Positions 21,420 through 32,562 of a stretch of 64,000 nt of DNA are shown here, piece after piece. The stretch comes from Saccharina japonica (taxonomy: Eukaryota > Sar > Phaeophyceae > Laminariales > Laminariaceae), in NCBI GenBank assembly GCA_008828725.1, contig MEHQ01001197.1, positions 62,001 through 126,000 of the forward strand, read 5' to 3'. The notes beneath the pieces were generated by a model. That model was not told the DNA's origin and did not search any database. It saw only the letters and a program-made list of their open reading frames with translations. A program made the translations under genes and the position numbers. The first letter of the stretch is position 1; each line of letters opens with the position of its first letter.

Positions 21420-23812
21420 TGCGTTCTTCCTCATGAAGCGGGTGCGCTTCTCCGGACACCTTTTAAAGGCCGGCATATCAAAGCAAACCCCTCCAAGTTC
21501 GAACACGAGATGGCCGCGTCGCTCCGTCGACACACGTATGTTCAGAGAAACCGCAAGAGTACGAGTGTACAAACGATCAGAGAGGAGGTGAGAGGGTCAT
21601 ACACTTATCACGGAGGGGCTGAGCTTGCGTTTGCGCGACTGCGCTGCCGGAGACGTTTGAGCGGCGCCTGATTCTACTCCGAAATGGTCGATATTTTGCG
21701 CTCAAAGTGTGGAGAGGGGGGGGAGGGGGTGGCGCACCTTGTGGGGGCATGGTTTGGCGCCCTCTCTCCCGTTTGCGCGGTTGAGGGGAGGCAGGCATCA
21801 AGACCGACATGCGCACGTCTCCAACATTTGAACTGGGTTTAATGTATTTGAATGTCTGCCGAAAGCCCCATAGCTCTGCAATGAATTTTACGGCTTTTGT
21901 TGCCACTAGTATAGAGCTCCTCAAGTAGCTCCTCAAGTAAGAAGTCTCCGAAAAACCAATGGTATACGCCTCTATGGTAGTATGCGCCCCCACAACCTCG
22001 ACTTTGCGGTGCTACAGCAGTGATCGATATGTTGGTCTGAATTCGCACCAGACACAAAAAGAGACAAACAACAACAAAAACAACCCCCAACTGGACGTTT
22101 TCACGTGACTTGCGCACCACTACAGCTCCTCACAAGCCACCACAACCCTCGAAACTGAGGCGCACTCCTTATGGGGGATGTGGGGGGGGGGTTGGGTGCA
22201 CCAGACCGCACAGCAGTCGTGGGCGGCCAGAAACGACTCGACGAGATGTTTTCGTGATCTCGTCGAAGTTGCGAGCCAGCAGCACAAAAAAAACTCACAA
22301 AGTCGCTAATTTTTTTGTTTCACGCGCCGGAGCCTACGTAAATAGTATATGCTATAATACATCACCGAATGAAAAAAAAAAAACGGCTTTCACCAAAGGT
22401 TTGCTGATCTCCTGGCTGCTCTTTCGAACTAATAGTGGAAGCTAACGTACTAAAAAAACACGCAGAAAATAAAAATACGTTCCCGTGAGGGGTAGTAAGT
22501 TAGTTAAGGGCTCGAAACAAGACAAAAAAAAGAGCTAAAAGGCTCTGTATTCATGTTTATTTGCAGCAGTTTTCGGAAATATTAGAAAAACGGACCATAT
22601 TTGCAAATCCCGTTACTCTTATCTCCAAACCGTTTGTATATTATGGCGAAACGCCTTACGCGCGCCCACTCGACAACAGATTCGTGAGAGTTTCGCGGTG
22701 GCCTTAAAAATGCATACCAGGTACGTGTGATACGTGTTTTTTTCCGTTCGTGTATGATACGAGAAGGACGACTCAACAGGGCGGTGTTATTGCGTGGACG
22801 AAGCGAAAGCTCATTGAACCTTACCAACCCCTGTACACAGCACTTTGCAGCGCCGCTCTCGCGCTTTGCCTTTGTCTCCAGCGGAGGGCGGGTGGTCGTT
22901 GATACCCATCGAAGCGCACTCATACCGTTTTTTTAACAACATTATCACACTATGATATATTCGCTTTGTTTTCAGAAGCATTTATCCAACTTCAACATCA
23001 CGTGTCACTTTTTTTCAATTCTACACAGTTCCCCACCCCCTACGGTGCTCCGTCCCGAAAGGGATGCGTGGTCAATGGTCAAATGACTAAGGCAAGCAAC
23101 AAAATGAGTACGACCCCCCCCCCCTCCCCCCTCCCCCACCCCGCCGCCCCCACCTCTCACTACCAACGGCCTAACCAAACACCCTCGGCTTCCACAAATT
23201 CGGTACGTTCCGTTGGTTGTCTATGCCGCGGCAGGTGCCCCAGCCGCTCCAAGAGCCCGCTATAGAGGAAGACGCACACGCAAAAAAAGCTGATGGGATC
23301 ATGAAGGCGAGTCAAGACCGCCCGCGCAAAGAGAGCTTTTCAGGAGCGCGGCGTCGTCCTGCATCTATCAAAAGACGCCCTCCGCAACGACGAGGAGCAG
23401 CCTAGACCCGCCCGCGGTGTAGATGATGATGAAAGCGGTTCGCGAAGTTTTGAGCAGGCAAAAGGCACACAGCGTATTGACACCTTTGAAGCTCGCTCGC
23501 TCGCTCGCTCGCTCGCGCGCCGACAAAAACGCCTCCCAAAAAGAGGTCCGACGCTTAAACTACAGCCGCCCCCGTTGGGTGCACGCCTTCGTCATGGCCA
23601 GCTGGGAGACGAAGCCCCAGCCGGACTTGAACGAGGCAGTGCCGCCCGTAGACGAGGCAGCGGGAGGCGCGCACCTCACCCAGGGTCGTGGCCGACGCGG
23701 CCTGGGACGTGGCGATCAAGTGTGGACAGGAAGAAGAGGGGACGGCGTGCATGCTCCGCACGACGTCGCCTTCGCCTTCGCGGCCCACTTGCACCTCATC
23801 CCAAAACCTTGA
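21420..23812 (+). pseudogene. Diverged paralogue of the coiled-coil gene (copy 4), frameshifted
   Basis: The whole structure of the gene at 41713-43484 can be followed here. The exon 1 end near 21584 reads RKSTSVQTIREE before GTGAGA (intact gene: RKRRATAIMQE before GTGAGA), preceded by NPSKFEHEMAASLRR (intact: SPMSFEEWLRKG). The intron keeps TGGCGC..CTCTCTC, GCGCGGT and AGACCGACATG-like blocks and a poly-C tract. Exon 2 begins at 23235 after GCGGCAG with VPQPLQEPAIEEDAHAKKAD (intact: VPQEHGPSSLELDARQQ). A frameshift near 23335 and others follow. VADAAWDVAIKCGQEEEGT near 23690 matches VEADTAWEVVYRCARDEYAT. Disrupted frames make it a probable pseudogene. Confidence 0.7.
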
Positions 23813-24440
23813 CAGCCTCGGCCCTGACTGAGCTTTGCGCCCGCGCTGCCTCGTGCACGTGCTGCGCCGCCTCGCCCACGTCCAGCCGAGGCTCCGTTTC
23901 TCACCTGCTGGCCATAATGAACGGAGCACCCAACGTGGGCGGCTGTAGTAAGCGTTGGACCGCTTTTTGGGAGGCGTTTTTGTCGGCACGCGCAGAGCTT
24001 GAGAGTGGAAGACGAGGTGCCTGCGGCCTGTTCGAACTGATGCACGACTCGAGCTACGGTGCGGGCCTGCTTTGCCTCGCCGTTCTCAAGCGCATCGCTG
24101 AGCTTGAGGACGATGCCGTAACACTACCTGAAAAAAACTCCTGGTCCTCGCAGTGTCTTCCATTCATGATCGCATCAGCTTCTTTGTGAGCGTCTCTTTC
24201 GAGGGCCGACGCTTTGTGATGCTGAGGGTCCTACCCGCGGCACAGGCAACGAAAAGTAAGGATTGAGGACGTTTTGGACTGGGCCGTTGACACTGTTTGC
24301 CCCCCCCAGTCTTTTTTGCTCGCCTCATGATCGCGTCGGCTTCTTTGTGGACCAGCCGCAGTCTCAAGAGTGATCAAGACGCGCTTGGCGCTGGCGTGAG
24401 AGAGCGTCTTGCACCTTGCGCAGCATGGTCGACTTCGCCC
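23800..24440 (-). pseudogene. Second decayed paralogue of the coiled-coil family (copy 5), opposite strand
   Basis: On the minus strand the frame YGIVLKLSDALENGEAKQAR then FEQAAGTSS and RQKRLPKSG matches copy 4 (GVVLHLSKDALRNDEEQ, FEQAKGT, RQKRLPKRG). DNA at 23870-23985 is an inverted repeat of 23521-23640. Further upstream on this strand HKEADAIMNGR and HKEADAIMRRAKK are two versions of the AHAKKADGIMK block of copy 4. Frames shift repeatedly and stops intervene. Copies 4 and 5 are tail to tail. Confidence 0.6.
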
Positions 24441-24505
24441 CGCCTCCCTCCTCCTCCTCTTCCTCCTCTTCCTCCTCCTCCTCCTCCTCCTTCTCCTCTT
24501 CATTC
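24440..24505 (+). repeat. (TCC)n microsatellite
   Basis: A run of TCCTCC/TCCTCT giving poly-Ser or poly-Leu frames on the plus strand. Compositional only. Confidence 0.9.
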
Positions 24506-24694
24506 GCACAACCTGTGCATATCATCCCAAGCCGTGCCGGCCTGTGTCCTCAGTGTCTGGACGATGCCCCTTTAGGGGCGGTGGCTTATTATTTTCTGAA
24601 CTCCTCGTGTGAGGACCTCAATACCTCTCACCCGGAACACGACTTGCAAGAAGTTTGTTCGCGCAAGCCGGCCAACAGTTAGTCCTATGCGCTC

Positions 24695-24805
24695 TTACGG
24701 AGGACCATAGTAAATGGGACCAAATGTTATAAGTAAAAATAGGTAAATATATAGGATTTTGTATGTACCGTACTTGTAAGTACTTTTTACTATGGTCCCC
24801 CGAAA
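24695..24805 (+). mobile_element. MITE family A, complete copy
   Basis: 111 bp, from TTACGGAGGACCATAGTAAA to TTTACTATGGTCCCCCGAAA, with the AT-rich core ATAAGTAAAAATAGGTAAAT in the opposite orientation to the copy at 2782. The last TIR bases have diverged. Confidence 0.8.
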
Positions 24806-25756
24806 TAGGTATAAACAAAATATACTACAATAGTCACAACAGCATTCTAACCGGTAGTAGTTGCTCACTTGAGGAGCTCAACCGGTCCCAGTGACACAAT
24901 TTTTTTTCCTCAGACGGTAAAAGCTAACTGATACCCCCTACCTACCGTGGAATAAGCCGCCTGTCCTTGCGTTCCTTTCATGTGGCGGATGTGATTTTGA
25001 ACTACAGTAATGGTGCAGTACGATGCAGTAGAAACACACGAAAATAATCTGAAAAACGCAACAACAGCAACAGCAACAACAACAACAACAACAACTACAA
25101 CAACAACAATAAAATACCCTCTGGCTTCAAGTTGTTTACTCCTTCTATAGCTCCACACAGGTGCACTCGATCGCCAATGGTCCTGGCGAAATCCTGTTGA
25201 GCTGGACGCCAACGCTTGCGAGAAAAAGGATGCCCTACGTAGGCACGCGATGGACAGAACACACGTACGTGCTGCCGCAGCTCCAAACCTGAAAGTTGGC
25301 CCTCTCTAAGGTCGTACGTTCGCCACACGGCTGAATATGGTTGATGATTTCTTATAATAGCGAATGTACCCTCAGGGCAAGGAGAATACCGGGGCCTCAT
25401 TGTCTGTCCGAGGAACGTTACGCGGCGCGGGAGAAAGTCCAAGCTGTGTTGGGGGTACTATTTTTAGTACGTACTCGTAGAGTCTCGGAGAGTTGTGAGA
25501 TAAAATGGCATAAAATCAAACAACATAAATCGGCACAATTTCCAGCGTTCGGTTACGTACTGCTTCGCCGGTTACATGACACAGCAAAGCAGGGGAGTCC
25601 TCATTCAGCAGGTTCAACGTTGTACACGGTGGCTGTTGAAGCGGTCAGCGGTAATTTGCATCGTAAATGCGAACAATGCTCGCAGAGCTTCTGGGATCTT
25701 CGTATATAACGCCGCTTGATTCAACCGGAGGCCACGATATAAAGGTTACGACAAAC
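24806..25756. other. No gene recognised; (AAC)n microsatellite
   Basis: Contains an (AAC)n/(CAACAG)n tract at 25058-25110 and a degraded R2-like fragment near 24865 (TTGCTCACTTGAGGAGCTCA). Other open frames have no recognisable domain. Confidence 0.5.
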
Positions 25757-26008
25757 GACGCGTGCTACGGTAGAGGTAGCACTTTTTGGCTGAATCGTTT
25801 TCTGAACGATCGGGCTCCTTAACCCAAATTCGTCGGACTTTTATTATTATTATGGCGAAATATGGTTCAGAGTGTACTTCGGTCATGACATCTCTCATCC
25901 AGCAGCACTTTTAGTTTCCTCCAAAATCGTTTTTTTTCGGTGAGGTATGACGCTCCTTAAGTGAGGAGCTCAGAAAAAACATGGTGCACCTCTATCGTAG
26001 CATGCATC
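25757..26008 (+). mobile_element. MITE family R2
   Basis: 252 bp from GACGCGTGCTACGGTAGAGG to CCTCTATCGTAGCATGCATC. Internal blocks are GGCTGAATCGTTTTCTGAAC, GGCTCCTTAACCCAAATTCG and CTCCTTAAGTGAGGAGCTCA, the last being a small palindrome. Confidence 0.75.
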
Positions 26009-26110
26009 AAACTGCCCTGGTAATACCCACACCCCGTGGTATCTTAAGACAACGGTAAGAGGACTTGAGCTCACGGGTCTTGTGACCACCCAAAGTGCAC
26101 GAGCTCAATC

Positions 26111-26473
26111 GACGCATGCTACGGCAGAGGCGAACTCTTATTTTTCTCGAGACCCTCACTTGAGGAGCCTCTATACTAATAGTAAGTCAGCCAAAAACTG
26201 ATTTTAGAGGAAACCAGAAATGCTACGTACTCGATGAAAAATAGCATGGCCTTAACCCCTTGAAAACTGGTCCCACGAATTTGGGTACAAACTACTTGGA
26301 ATTAGTGTGGGATACATTTTTTGCAGTTCTGAATGGGTCAAGTATGAAATGAAAAATACTGCAACAAAATAATGAAATTCGGACGAATTTGGGTTAAGGA
26401 GCCCTTAATACGTTATTTTAGAAAACGTTTGAGCCAAAAAAAGGTATACCTCTACCTCTATCGTAGGACGCGC
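26111..26473 (-). mobile_element. MITE family R2, inverted orientation, with nested core
   Basis: It runs from GACGCATGCTACGGCAGAGG to CCTCTATCGTAGGACGCG. Between TTTTAGAGG and the GAAATTCGGACGAATTTGGG block lies a hairpin-forming insert (AACTGGTCCCACGAATTTGG ... AATTAGTGTGGGATAC) that is also present in the R1 copy at 16281. Confidence 0.7.
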
Positions 26474-27220
26474 CAATCCAGATAGAAAGCACGCAAAACA
26501 GGAGCACAACACACAGCGGCACACGACAGCAGCGTTCTGACTGAAGAACACCGAAACAAGTCATAATAGCGCACTCGCATTAGTGGTAGTAGTGTTGTGG
26601 CGTTCTGAGTTTTCCTTCAACTTCAAGGTTCCACGTTATCAGTGCTTACGTCATACCAGGTATGCACCAGGTGTGTTCTTCCCAAATTACAGCAGTAGGT
26701 AACTTTTTAATAGAAAAACATACTTCAAGCATGATCCCAGGTTATCTGTCCGCGTAGCACCAGTCTCCCCCAAGTTATGCGTTAAATCTGACGCGGCTGG
26801 ACGCCAGGATACGGAAGAACGGCACACTGCTGTTTCAACTGACGAAGGAGCCATAATTGCTTTGCTTAATTATACGAGTTCTACGTACTATCAACTACTA
26901 TTAATAGTAGGCCTGTGAGTTGGATTACTATAAGTTGCCAGCTAGTTATTAGTTGGTTAAGTGTCCAAGTCCTATTTACTACGGTCGTCCACAATAGGGT
27001 ATCCTTGTTTGTACGTAGGAAGGCTCGATTTGTGCGGGGTACGCATTTCTCCACAGCATCAGGGCTCGGGAAACAGGGACACATAGGGCAGGGAGATGGA
27101 GACTTATTATGCGAGGTGATCGGCGGGGTTCTGCGTCTTCGAATACATAATAGCAGGGTATATTGGTAGATATAATGAGGCTTGTCTGTATCGGGAACTG
27201 GGATAGAGTATGGTTGGTTT
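26474..27220. other. No gene recognised between R2 elements
   Basis: Contains a diverged right end of MITE A near 26967-26995 (CCTATTTACTACGGTCGTCC) and a TACCAGGTA motif at 26654. The open frames here are repeated unchanged at 46.6-47.3 kb, which reflects the segmental duplication and not coding constraint. Confidence 0.5.
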
Positions 27221-27584
27221 GACGCGTCCTACGATAGAGGTAGAGGTATACCTTTTTTTGGCTCAAACATTTTCTGAATGACCTAGTAAAGGCTCCTTAA
27301 CCCTTATAGGACTGGAGTCCCGTTTTGGGGACAAATTACTTAGAATTAGAGTGGATTGTCCCCCAAACGGGTCTGCAGTCCTAAAAGGGTTAACCCAAAA
27401 TCGTCCGAATTTATCATTTTGTCGCACTATTTTTTGTTTTATACTTGAGGCCACGGAATTTTTCATCGGGTATATACGTAGCACTTTGCTTTTGGTCCAA
27501 AAACAATTTTCGGTTCAGGTATAGAGCGCCGCAAAGTGATCGCTCTCAGAAAAATGATAGTGCACCTCTGCCGTAGCATGCGTC
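27221..27584 (+). mobile_element. MITE family R2 with nested hairpin
   Basis: 364 bp from GACGCGTCCTACGATAGAGG to CCTCTGCCGTAGCATGCGTC. A ~90-bp insert at about 27300-27392 forms a hairpin (CCCTTATAGGACTGGAGTCC ... CTGCAGTCCTAAAAGGG) and is related to the nested cores of the other R1 and R2 copies. Confidence 0.75.
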
Positions 27585-27794
27585 GTTTGGGTGATTTGAG
27601 GGACCCGCATGTAGCCATTCATTTTGAGAAAGGCCACCACGTGCAGGTCAGCGCCCCCACGTCGGGCGCAAGCAAGCACGAGGTTCCTGCTGCAAAGCGT
27701 GAGCACACGTGGGGCAGTCGCTGGGTTGGTCAGCCAAGACAAGAATTTGCTATTTTTCTACCGCTCCACCCTCCCAAGTGTTGTTTCGAAGCGC

Positions 27795-27935
27795 GGGGGG
27801 CGGGGGGGGGTGTACTCATGTCGTGCACGGCCGTAGTCGTATGACCATAGACCCTCGCATCCCTAGAATGATTCCGGGACGGAGCACGTTGGGTTTTCAC
27901 CAACCAGGCAAACATTGCTTGCACCAAGCACGAAG
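27795..27935 (+). repeat. R3 repeat unit with G-rich start
   Basis: It shares GGCCGTAGTCGTATGACCAT, AGACCCTCGCATCCCTA, GGAGCA.GT.GGGTTTT and ACCAGGCA.ACAT.GCT.GCACCA with units in the 1.7-kb repeats (18774, 20812). It begins with a poly-G run. An inverted, shorter unit occurs at about 23045-23115. Confidence 0.65.
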
Positions 27936-28544
27936 CGCCGTGAGGTATTCTGGGCGGGCGGCGGGGGCGGGGCGAGTAGCCGGGGTCCCGGAATACTTTT
28001 TTTGTCCGTTACATTATTTTTTCACTTGAGTTAGATCGGAGGAGATCGGAGGAGTCGAATGGTACCGTATCATTCGGGAGGCTTGGTCATCCGAGACAAC
28101 TGTAAGCCGTACTACTGTAGTTAGGAATCCGGCCGATGTGATAGTGGGGAGAGAGAGACGGTAAAATCGGGTGGTCGAAATACTGAAGGGGTTGCAGCAG
28201 GCTGCGATACAGGTATCTGGCCGCAGGGAGGAATATCTCTCTCCCACCACTCATAAAACGATAATGACAACGCAATTCGAAATGTATACAATAGCCTCCC
28301 TGTGTGCTGGGTGAGTGTGGCAGGGGTGGTTGGATTCAAATAACAGCAGCAGCAGCGACAGCAATTTCCGTGCCCTCCTCCGATGCGGCCCTCGGCGCTG
28401 AAGTTTGAAAATGTGGTTCCAGTCGTTTGAACATGTGGTTTCTCCTACTTTGTTCAAGTGTTTTTTTTTGTGCTGTGGAGAACAAGCACGACGTTTTTTT
28501 TTTGCTGTAATAACAGAACACCAAGGTAGATGAATCCCGTCGAC

Positions 28545-28812
28545 AGATCAAGGTCCTCACGGCGAAACGCCACCAGATCGGACTGCCGGCACACGAACAA
28601 ATTGAGGTTCACCGATGCCATCACTGCCAAGGGAATTTCGCAACCCCGAAGCCAAGAGAGGAGGTTGCGAACCTCTCTTGGCTTGAACCTCTCTTGGCTT
28701 CCGGGTTGCGTCGTTCCCTTAGCGGTGCTGGCGACCTTAAACCTCAAATTTCTCTGCAGCCGATATTATCACGATTGTCTGGCGTTTCGCCGTAAGTACC
28801 GTGATCTTTTGA
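28545..28812. repeat. Long hairpin with ~125-bp arms
   Basis: The left arm 28545-28672 (GGCGAAACGCCACCAGA ... GAAGCCAAGAGAGG) is mirrored by 28690-28812 (CCTCTCTTGGCTTC ... TCTGGCGTTTCGCC), with roughly 80% matching and a duplicated CCTCTCTTGGCTT at the loop. It recurs at 48617-48884. Confidence 0.7.
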
Positions 28813-28949
28813 CGTGATTTTGTTTTTTTTGTTCCCGTTCCCGGATGGAAAGAAAAGAACCATCGTATATACCAGGTACAGCAGTACAGCCCACTTGAAA
28901 AGGAAAAAAAGAAAAAAGGAAGAAAAAAAACAGCGTCGGGGGGGGAGCC

Positions 28950-29025
28950 GATTTCGATAGCATTTCAGTGTTGAAACCCCCAGGATTGATTTCGATAGCA
29001 CTTCAGTGTTGAAACCCCCAGTATT
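28950..29025 (+). repeat. Two-copy 38-bp tandem repeat
   Basis: GATTTCGATAGCATTTCAGT followed by GTTGAAACCCCCAG, repeated once with a single substitution. Repeated again in block A'. Confidence 0.8.
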
Positions 29026-29189
29026 ATTGCGGTACATCCTGGATTTCTTGTATCTTATTTATGATGCTCGTAGCTTTGGCCGATCGTGTTTATCACAGCG
29101 GGCGCGGCAGCGTTAAGAACTCTTGGCCGACAGGGTTATAAGGAGGCACGGCCAGCCCCGAATTCGCATGCTGTGTGCTGTGAGAGAGG

Positions 29190-29477
29190 TGTTAGTTATA
29201 CTCGTGTGCAGCAGCATTGCATATGTGTGCAGCAGTATTGCTTTATGCAAGGATGTAGGGAGTTCCACATATTGGTAGGCATTTGCCAATTGGCGTTACA
29301 AACAGCAGTATCGAGAGGCGTATCATTTCATGTTGTCGTGTCTGCACACCGACTCACTCCTCGATCTGCTTGATCTCGTCCTAATATATATCGACAAGGA
29401 GTCCCTCCAGCGCCGACGTACCTTCTGAGAGAAGGCTTCCGGCTTATCTATCTATCCATACCGTGGACTAAGGAACA
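29190..29477 (+). repeat. 5' LTR of copia-1
   Basis: Bounded by TG...CA and preceded by the target duplication AGAGG. It contains two copies of GTGTGCAGCAG.ATTGC and a TATATAT stretch near 29384 that could serve as a TATA element. Confidence 0.9.
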
Positions 29478-29580
29478 CGCTAGCGTGGTTGTCAACCCTT
29501 ATCATCCGGTTGGATAGATCCTGGAGGATCGATCGTTCTCGGTAGGATAGTCCGAGACGAACGATAGGGTTGCTCATCAG

Positions 29581-32562
29581 ATGGATGAGACCCAGGAGAC
29601 AGCGCTAACGCGCAAGATTCAGGAGCTGTCGAAGCTGGTCGAAGCGCAATCGCTTCGGCTAGCCGACCAGTCTCGAGCGATGGACACACAATCCGCCCAA
29701 GTCGCGGAGCAGGCCGCGAAGCTGGCATCACTGCAAGGGGCAAGCGAGGTTGCCCGCCCCAGATCGCCAGCGGCTGATGAAGTTCGCCTCCGAGGTTCAT
29801 ACTCCGTCTCGGCCAGTCGTCAAAATGTGCCGAAGTTTCACGGCGAGGCACCGCAGTACCCGATGTGGCGAAAGAAGATCCTGTCACATCTGTCAATGTT
29901 TGGTTGCCGCGAAGCTGTCGCGCCGCGTGCCCAACCAATCCTCGTCGGCGATGATCGGGTCATGCCAGGCGAGCTTCGCCAATTACACTCGCCACGAGAT
30001 ATCGAGGATGCGACTCGAGCTTGGGCCATTTTAGTTGAAGGGGTTGTGTATGCTCCTCTGGCCAATAAAATATTTCAGGCAGGATCGCCAAGCGGCGGCT
30101 GGAAAGTCGTCGAGGATTGGTTCGAGCCAAGAGGTGCTGCTCAACAAGACTTGTGGCTGGATAAATTTGACAACCTGCAAATGCAGAAGGGTGAAGACCC
30201 ACTGGTGTGGATCGGTCGCGTCGATGATGTCGTGAACATGCTTTCATGTCTCGATGTCCACAAGACCGAGGTTATGGTTCACCGTCAGATCATACGTCGC
30301 CTGACGAGCGAGTATGACACGGAATGTCGTGTTTTATTTAGGCGTCGCAACCTCCCCCGAAATGAGCTAGAGGAAATCCTTCGGGACAGGTTTGCTGAAA
30401 TCCAGGCGGCAAAGCCAGCGGGACAAAATAATGCTTTGTTCGCCGGCACTCAGGGTCGCGGCGGTCAAGGTACCGGAGGACATGGTGGCAACCGCCGGGG
30501 AAATCGCAGCAAGGGTGGTCGCGGTGGTGGCCATGGAGGCAGGGGCACCCAAGGTGCAACTGCATCTAGCCAGGGGCAGGTGTTTCCTCAGTCGCGACCT
30601 CAGGCGAAATGCTATCGCTGTAACCAGCCCGGACACCGGCACCATGAGTGCACCGCGACGGTAACGCTGAATCCCAGCAATCATTTTGGCCAGGGAAACA
30701 CTGCTATAGTCGCACCGCCACCTCCGCCGCCGAGCTCTGCTGCCCCGTCTACCTCTACGTCGACTATGATGCCGACGTACTCGTCTTCCGTCTCCGGTGG
30801 ACACCAGCACCCTCAGCAGTTCATGGCACGTTTAGTACGGTCTGGTAACTATGGCTTAACCGGACAAACAGTTTTTTCTCGTACTGATGACGGTCGCGAG
30901 ATTTGGATTAGCGACAGCGGCAGTACTATGCATATGACCGCTGATGGTGCGGGTATGTACGACTGTTTCCCCCCCCCTGTAGATAATGACAGGGTGATAA
31001 TGGGTGGCCTCGCGATGTTGCCCATTGCTTGTTATGGAAAGTTATATTTAGTTCTTCATAGCATTGAAGACGTGGTGGTCACGTTAAATAATGTGGCGCA
31101 TGTTCCTGGCCTGGGGCTCAACTTGTTTTCTCTACATGCTGTAGGGAAGCAACAGGCCATGGTTATAGACCCAGCCGGGGTCCATGTGATGCCCGGGCGG
31201 TTAGTTTTTCCGCGCAATGACGTTGGTAGCCAGCTGCTTGCCACTCGTAAGATGCACCAGCATCAGCAGCAGTCCGGTCTGGCGCCTGTCGAATCGGGTG
31301 AGGTGGGACTACCCCCGATTGCCGCCGCCACCATTGCCCCCGCTACAATGCCCGTGCGCATTAAATCTATGGATATTAATGACATGCATGTATCATATGC
31401 GCACGCCCATCCGGGAATTCTGCATGAGACAGCTAGGCAACTAGGTTTTCAACTGACTGGAAAATTTCGACCTTGTGGGGGATGTTCGATGGCTAAGGGG
31501 AAACGCCAGCCCCTTCGAAAGACCACTCTCTGCCGCTCGGAGCGCCCTTTGCAGCGGGTGTTCGTCGACCTGTCAGGACCTAAGCCTACCCAGTCCGTCG
31601 GTGGTGCATCATATATCATGCTCATTAAGGACGACTTCTCGCGCTTTGGTTGGACCTATTTCATGAAGAACAAGTCTGACGCCGGTGCGACGTTTAAGCG
31701 GTTCTTGACCGATATTCGTGACAGCACTAAACCATCGGTTGTCGAGTGCGTCCGTTCTGACGGTGGGGGCGAGTTCAGTGGTGGAGCGTTTAGGGAACTG
31801 TGCGAAGAACGCGGCATCCGGCAAGAGCTTACAACGCCGGACACGCCGCAGTTGAACGGTGTCGTGGAGAGGGGTCTGGCGATCGTCCAGGAAGCCGCGC
31901 AAGCCGCCTGTCTAGAGGCGCCGCGCCTTTTCCCCGACGTTCAAACGCCGGCGACTGCATCTTTGTGGGCCGAAGCGTGCTTCTGGGCCAATGACGCGCT
32001 AAATCGATCCGCCACGGAAGCTAACCCGGGCCGCGCATCGCCGTGGAGCCGATTCTATGGCGAGGCGCCGCCGCTATCGACGCTGCCATTTCTGAAGCCC
32101 GGCTACTGCCGCGTTCGCCGCGATAGCAAGGCAGCGCCTAAAGCTGAGATATGCTTTTACCTGAATGGCGGCAGCAATCACCCGTCATCTTCCTTCAAGG
32201 TCAAGCTCCCGTCCGGTGCGGTCGTGTATACACGCGACGTGACGTGGGCTCACCCTCGAGAGCCATTCGCGTTACCCGAGCTGGCCGGGGGGGGGGAATT
32301 TGTAAACATTTACCCTCCGGAACCGGCATCAACGCCGCCGCCGCTGCCGCAACAGCAGCAGCCGCCTACACCATCGACGCTGCCGCAACAAGAGCAGCAA
32401 CCGCAGCCGCCTACACCGTCGCCGGCGTCATCGCCGGCGTCATCGCCACCGCTATCACCGTATCGCGTTACTCGCCAGCTGGGCAACCACCTGTCCGGGC
32501 CGGGAGACGGCGACGAACGGCAACCAGGGCGGACAAGAGCGCAGAGCAGATCCTATAGATAG
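29581..32562 (+). CDS. Copia-1 gag-protease-integrase polyprotein (first part)
   Basis: 993 codons from ATG at 29581 to TAG at 32560. The N-terminus is a coiled-coil-like heptad region. Gag follows, with FHGEAPQYPMWRKKILSHL and a zinc knuckle CYRCNQPGHRHHEC (CX2CX4HX4C) at residues 344-357. The aspartic protease has DSG at residue 445 (WISDSGSTMHMT). The pre-integrase HHCC block spans about residues 602-640. The integrase catalytic triad is D663 (FVDLSG), D727 (VRSDGGGEF) and E763 (NGVVERG), with the DD35E spacing. A Pro/Gln-rich linker ends at the TAG. Copia normally encodes gag-pol in one frame. Here the frame simply continues beyond the TAG in the same register, so the stop is either an inactivating mutation or read through. 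Confidence 0.9.
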   Translation: MDETQETALTRKIQELSKLVEAQSLRLADQSRAMDTQSAQVAEQAAKLASLQGASEVARPRSPAADEVRLRGSYSVSASRQNVPKFHGEAPQYPMWRKKILSHLSMFGCREAVAPRAQPILVGDDRVMPGELRQLHSPRDIEDATRAWAILVEGVVYAPLANKIFQAGSPSGGWKVVEDWFEPRGAAQQDLWLDKFDNLQMQKGEDPLVWIGRVDDVVNMLSCLDVHKTEVMVHRQIIRRLTSEYDTECRVLFRRRNLPRNELEEILRDRFAEIQAAKPAGQNNALFAGTQGRGGQGTGGHGGNRRGNRSKGGRGGGHGGRGTQGATASSQGQVFPQSRPQAKCYRCNQPGHRHHECTATVTLNPSNHFGQGNTAIVAPPPPPPSSAAPSTSTSTMMPTYSSSVSGGHQHPQQFMARLVRSGNYGLTGQTVFSRTDDGREIWISDSGSTMHMTADGAGMYDCFPPPVDNDRVIMGGLAMLPIACYGKLYLVLHSIEDVVVTLNNVAHVPGLGLNLFSLHAVGKQQAMVIDPAGVHVMPGRLVFPRNDVGSQLLATRKMHQHQQQSGLAPVESGEVGLPPIAAATIAPATMPVRIKSMDINDMHVSYAHAHPGILHETARQLGFQLTGKFRPCGGCSMAKGKRQPLRKTTLCRSERPLQRVFVDLSGPKPTQSVGGASYIMLIKDDFSRFGWTYFMKNKSDAGATFKRFLTDIRDSTKPSVVECVRSDGGGEFSGGAFRELCEERGIRQELTTPDTPQLNGVVERGLAIVQEAAQAACLEAPRLFPDVQTPATASLWAEACFWANDALNRSATEANPGRASPWSRFYGEAPPLSTLPFLKPGYCRVRRDSKAAPKAEICFYLNGGSNHPSSSFKVKLPSGAVVYTRDVTWAHPREPFALPELAGGGEFVNIYPPEPASTPPPLPQQQQPPTPSTLPQQEQQPQPPTPSPASSPASSPPLSPYRVTRQLGNHLSGPGDGDERQPGRTRAQSRSYR

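Noticed and set aside
30367-30810. Minus-strand frames inside copia-1 (for example 147 aa)
   Set aside because: Shadows of the gag zinc-knuckle region. No independent features.
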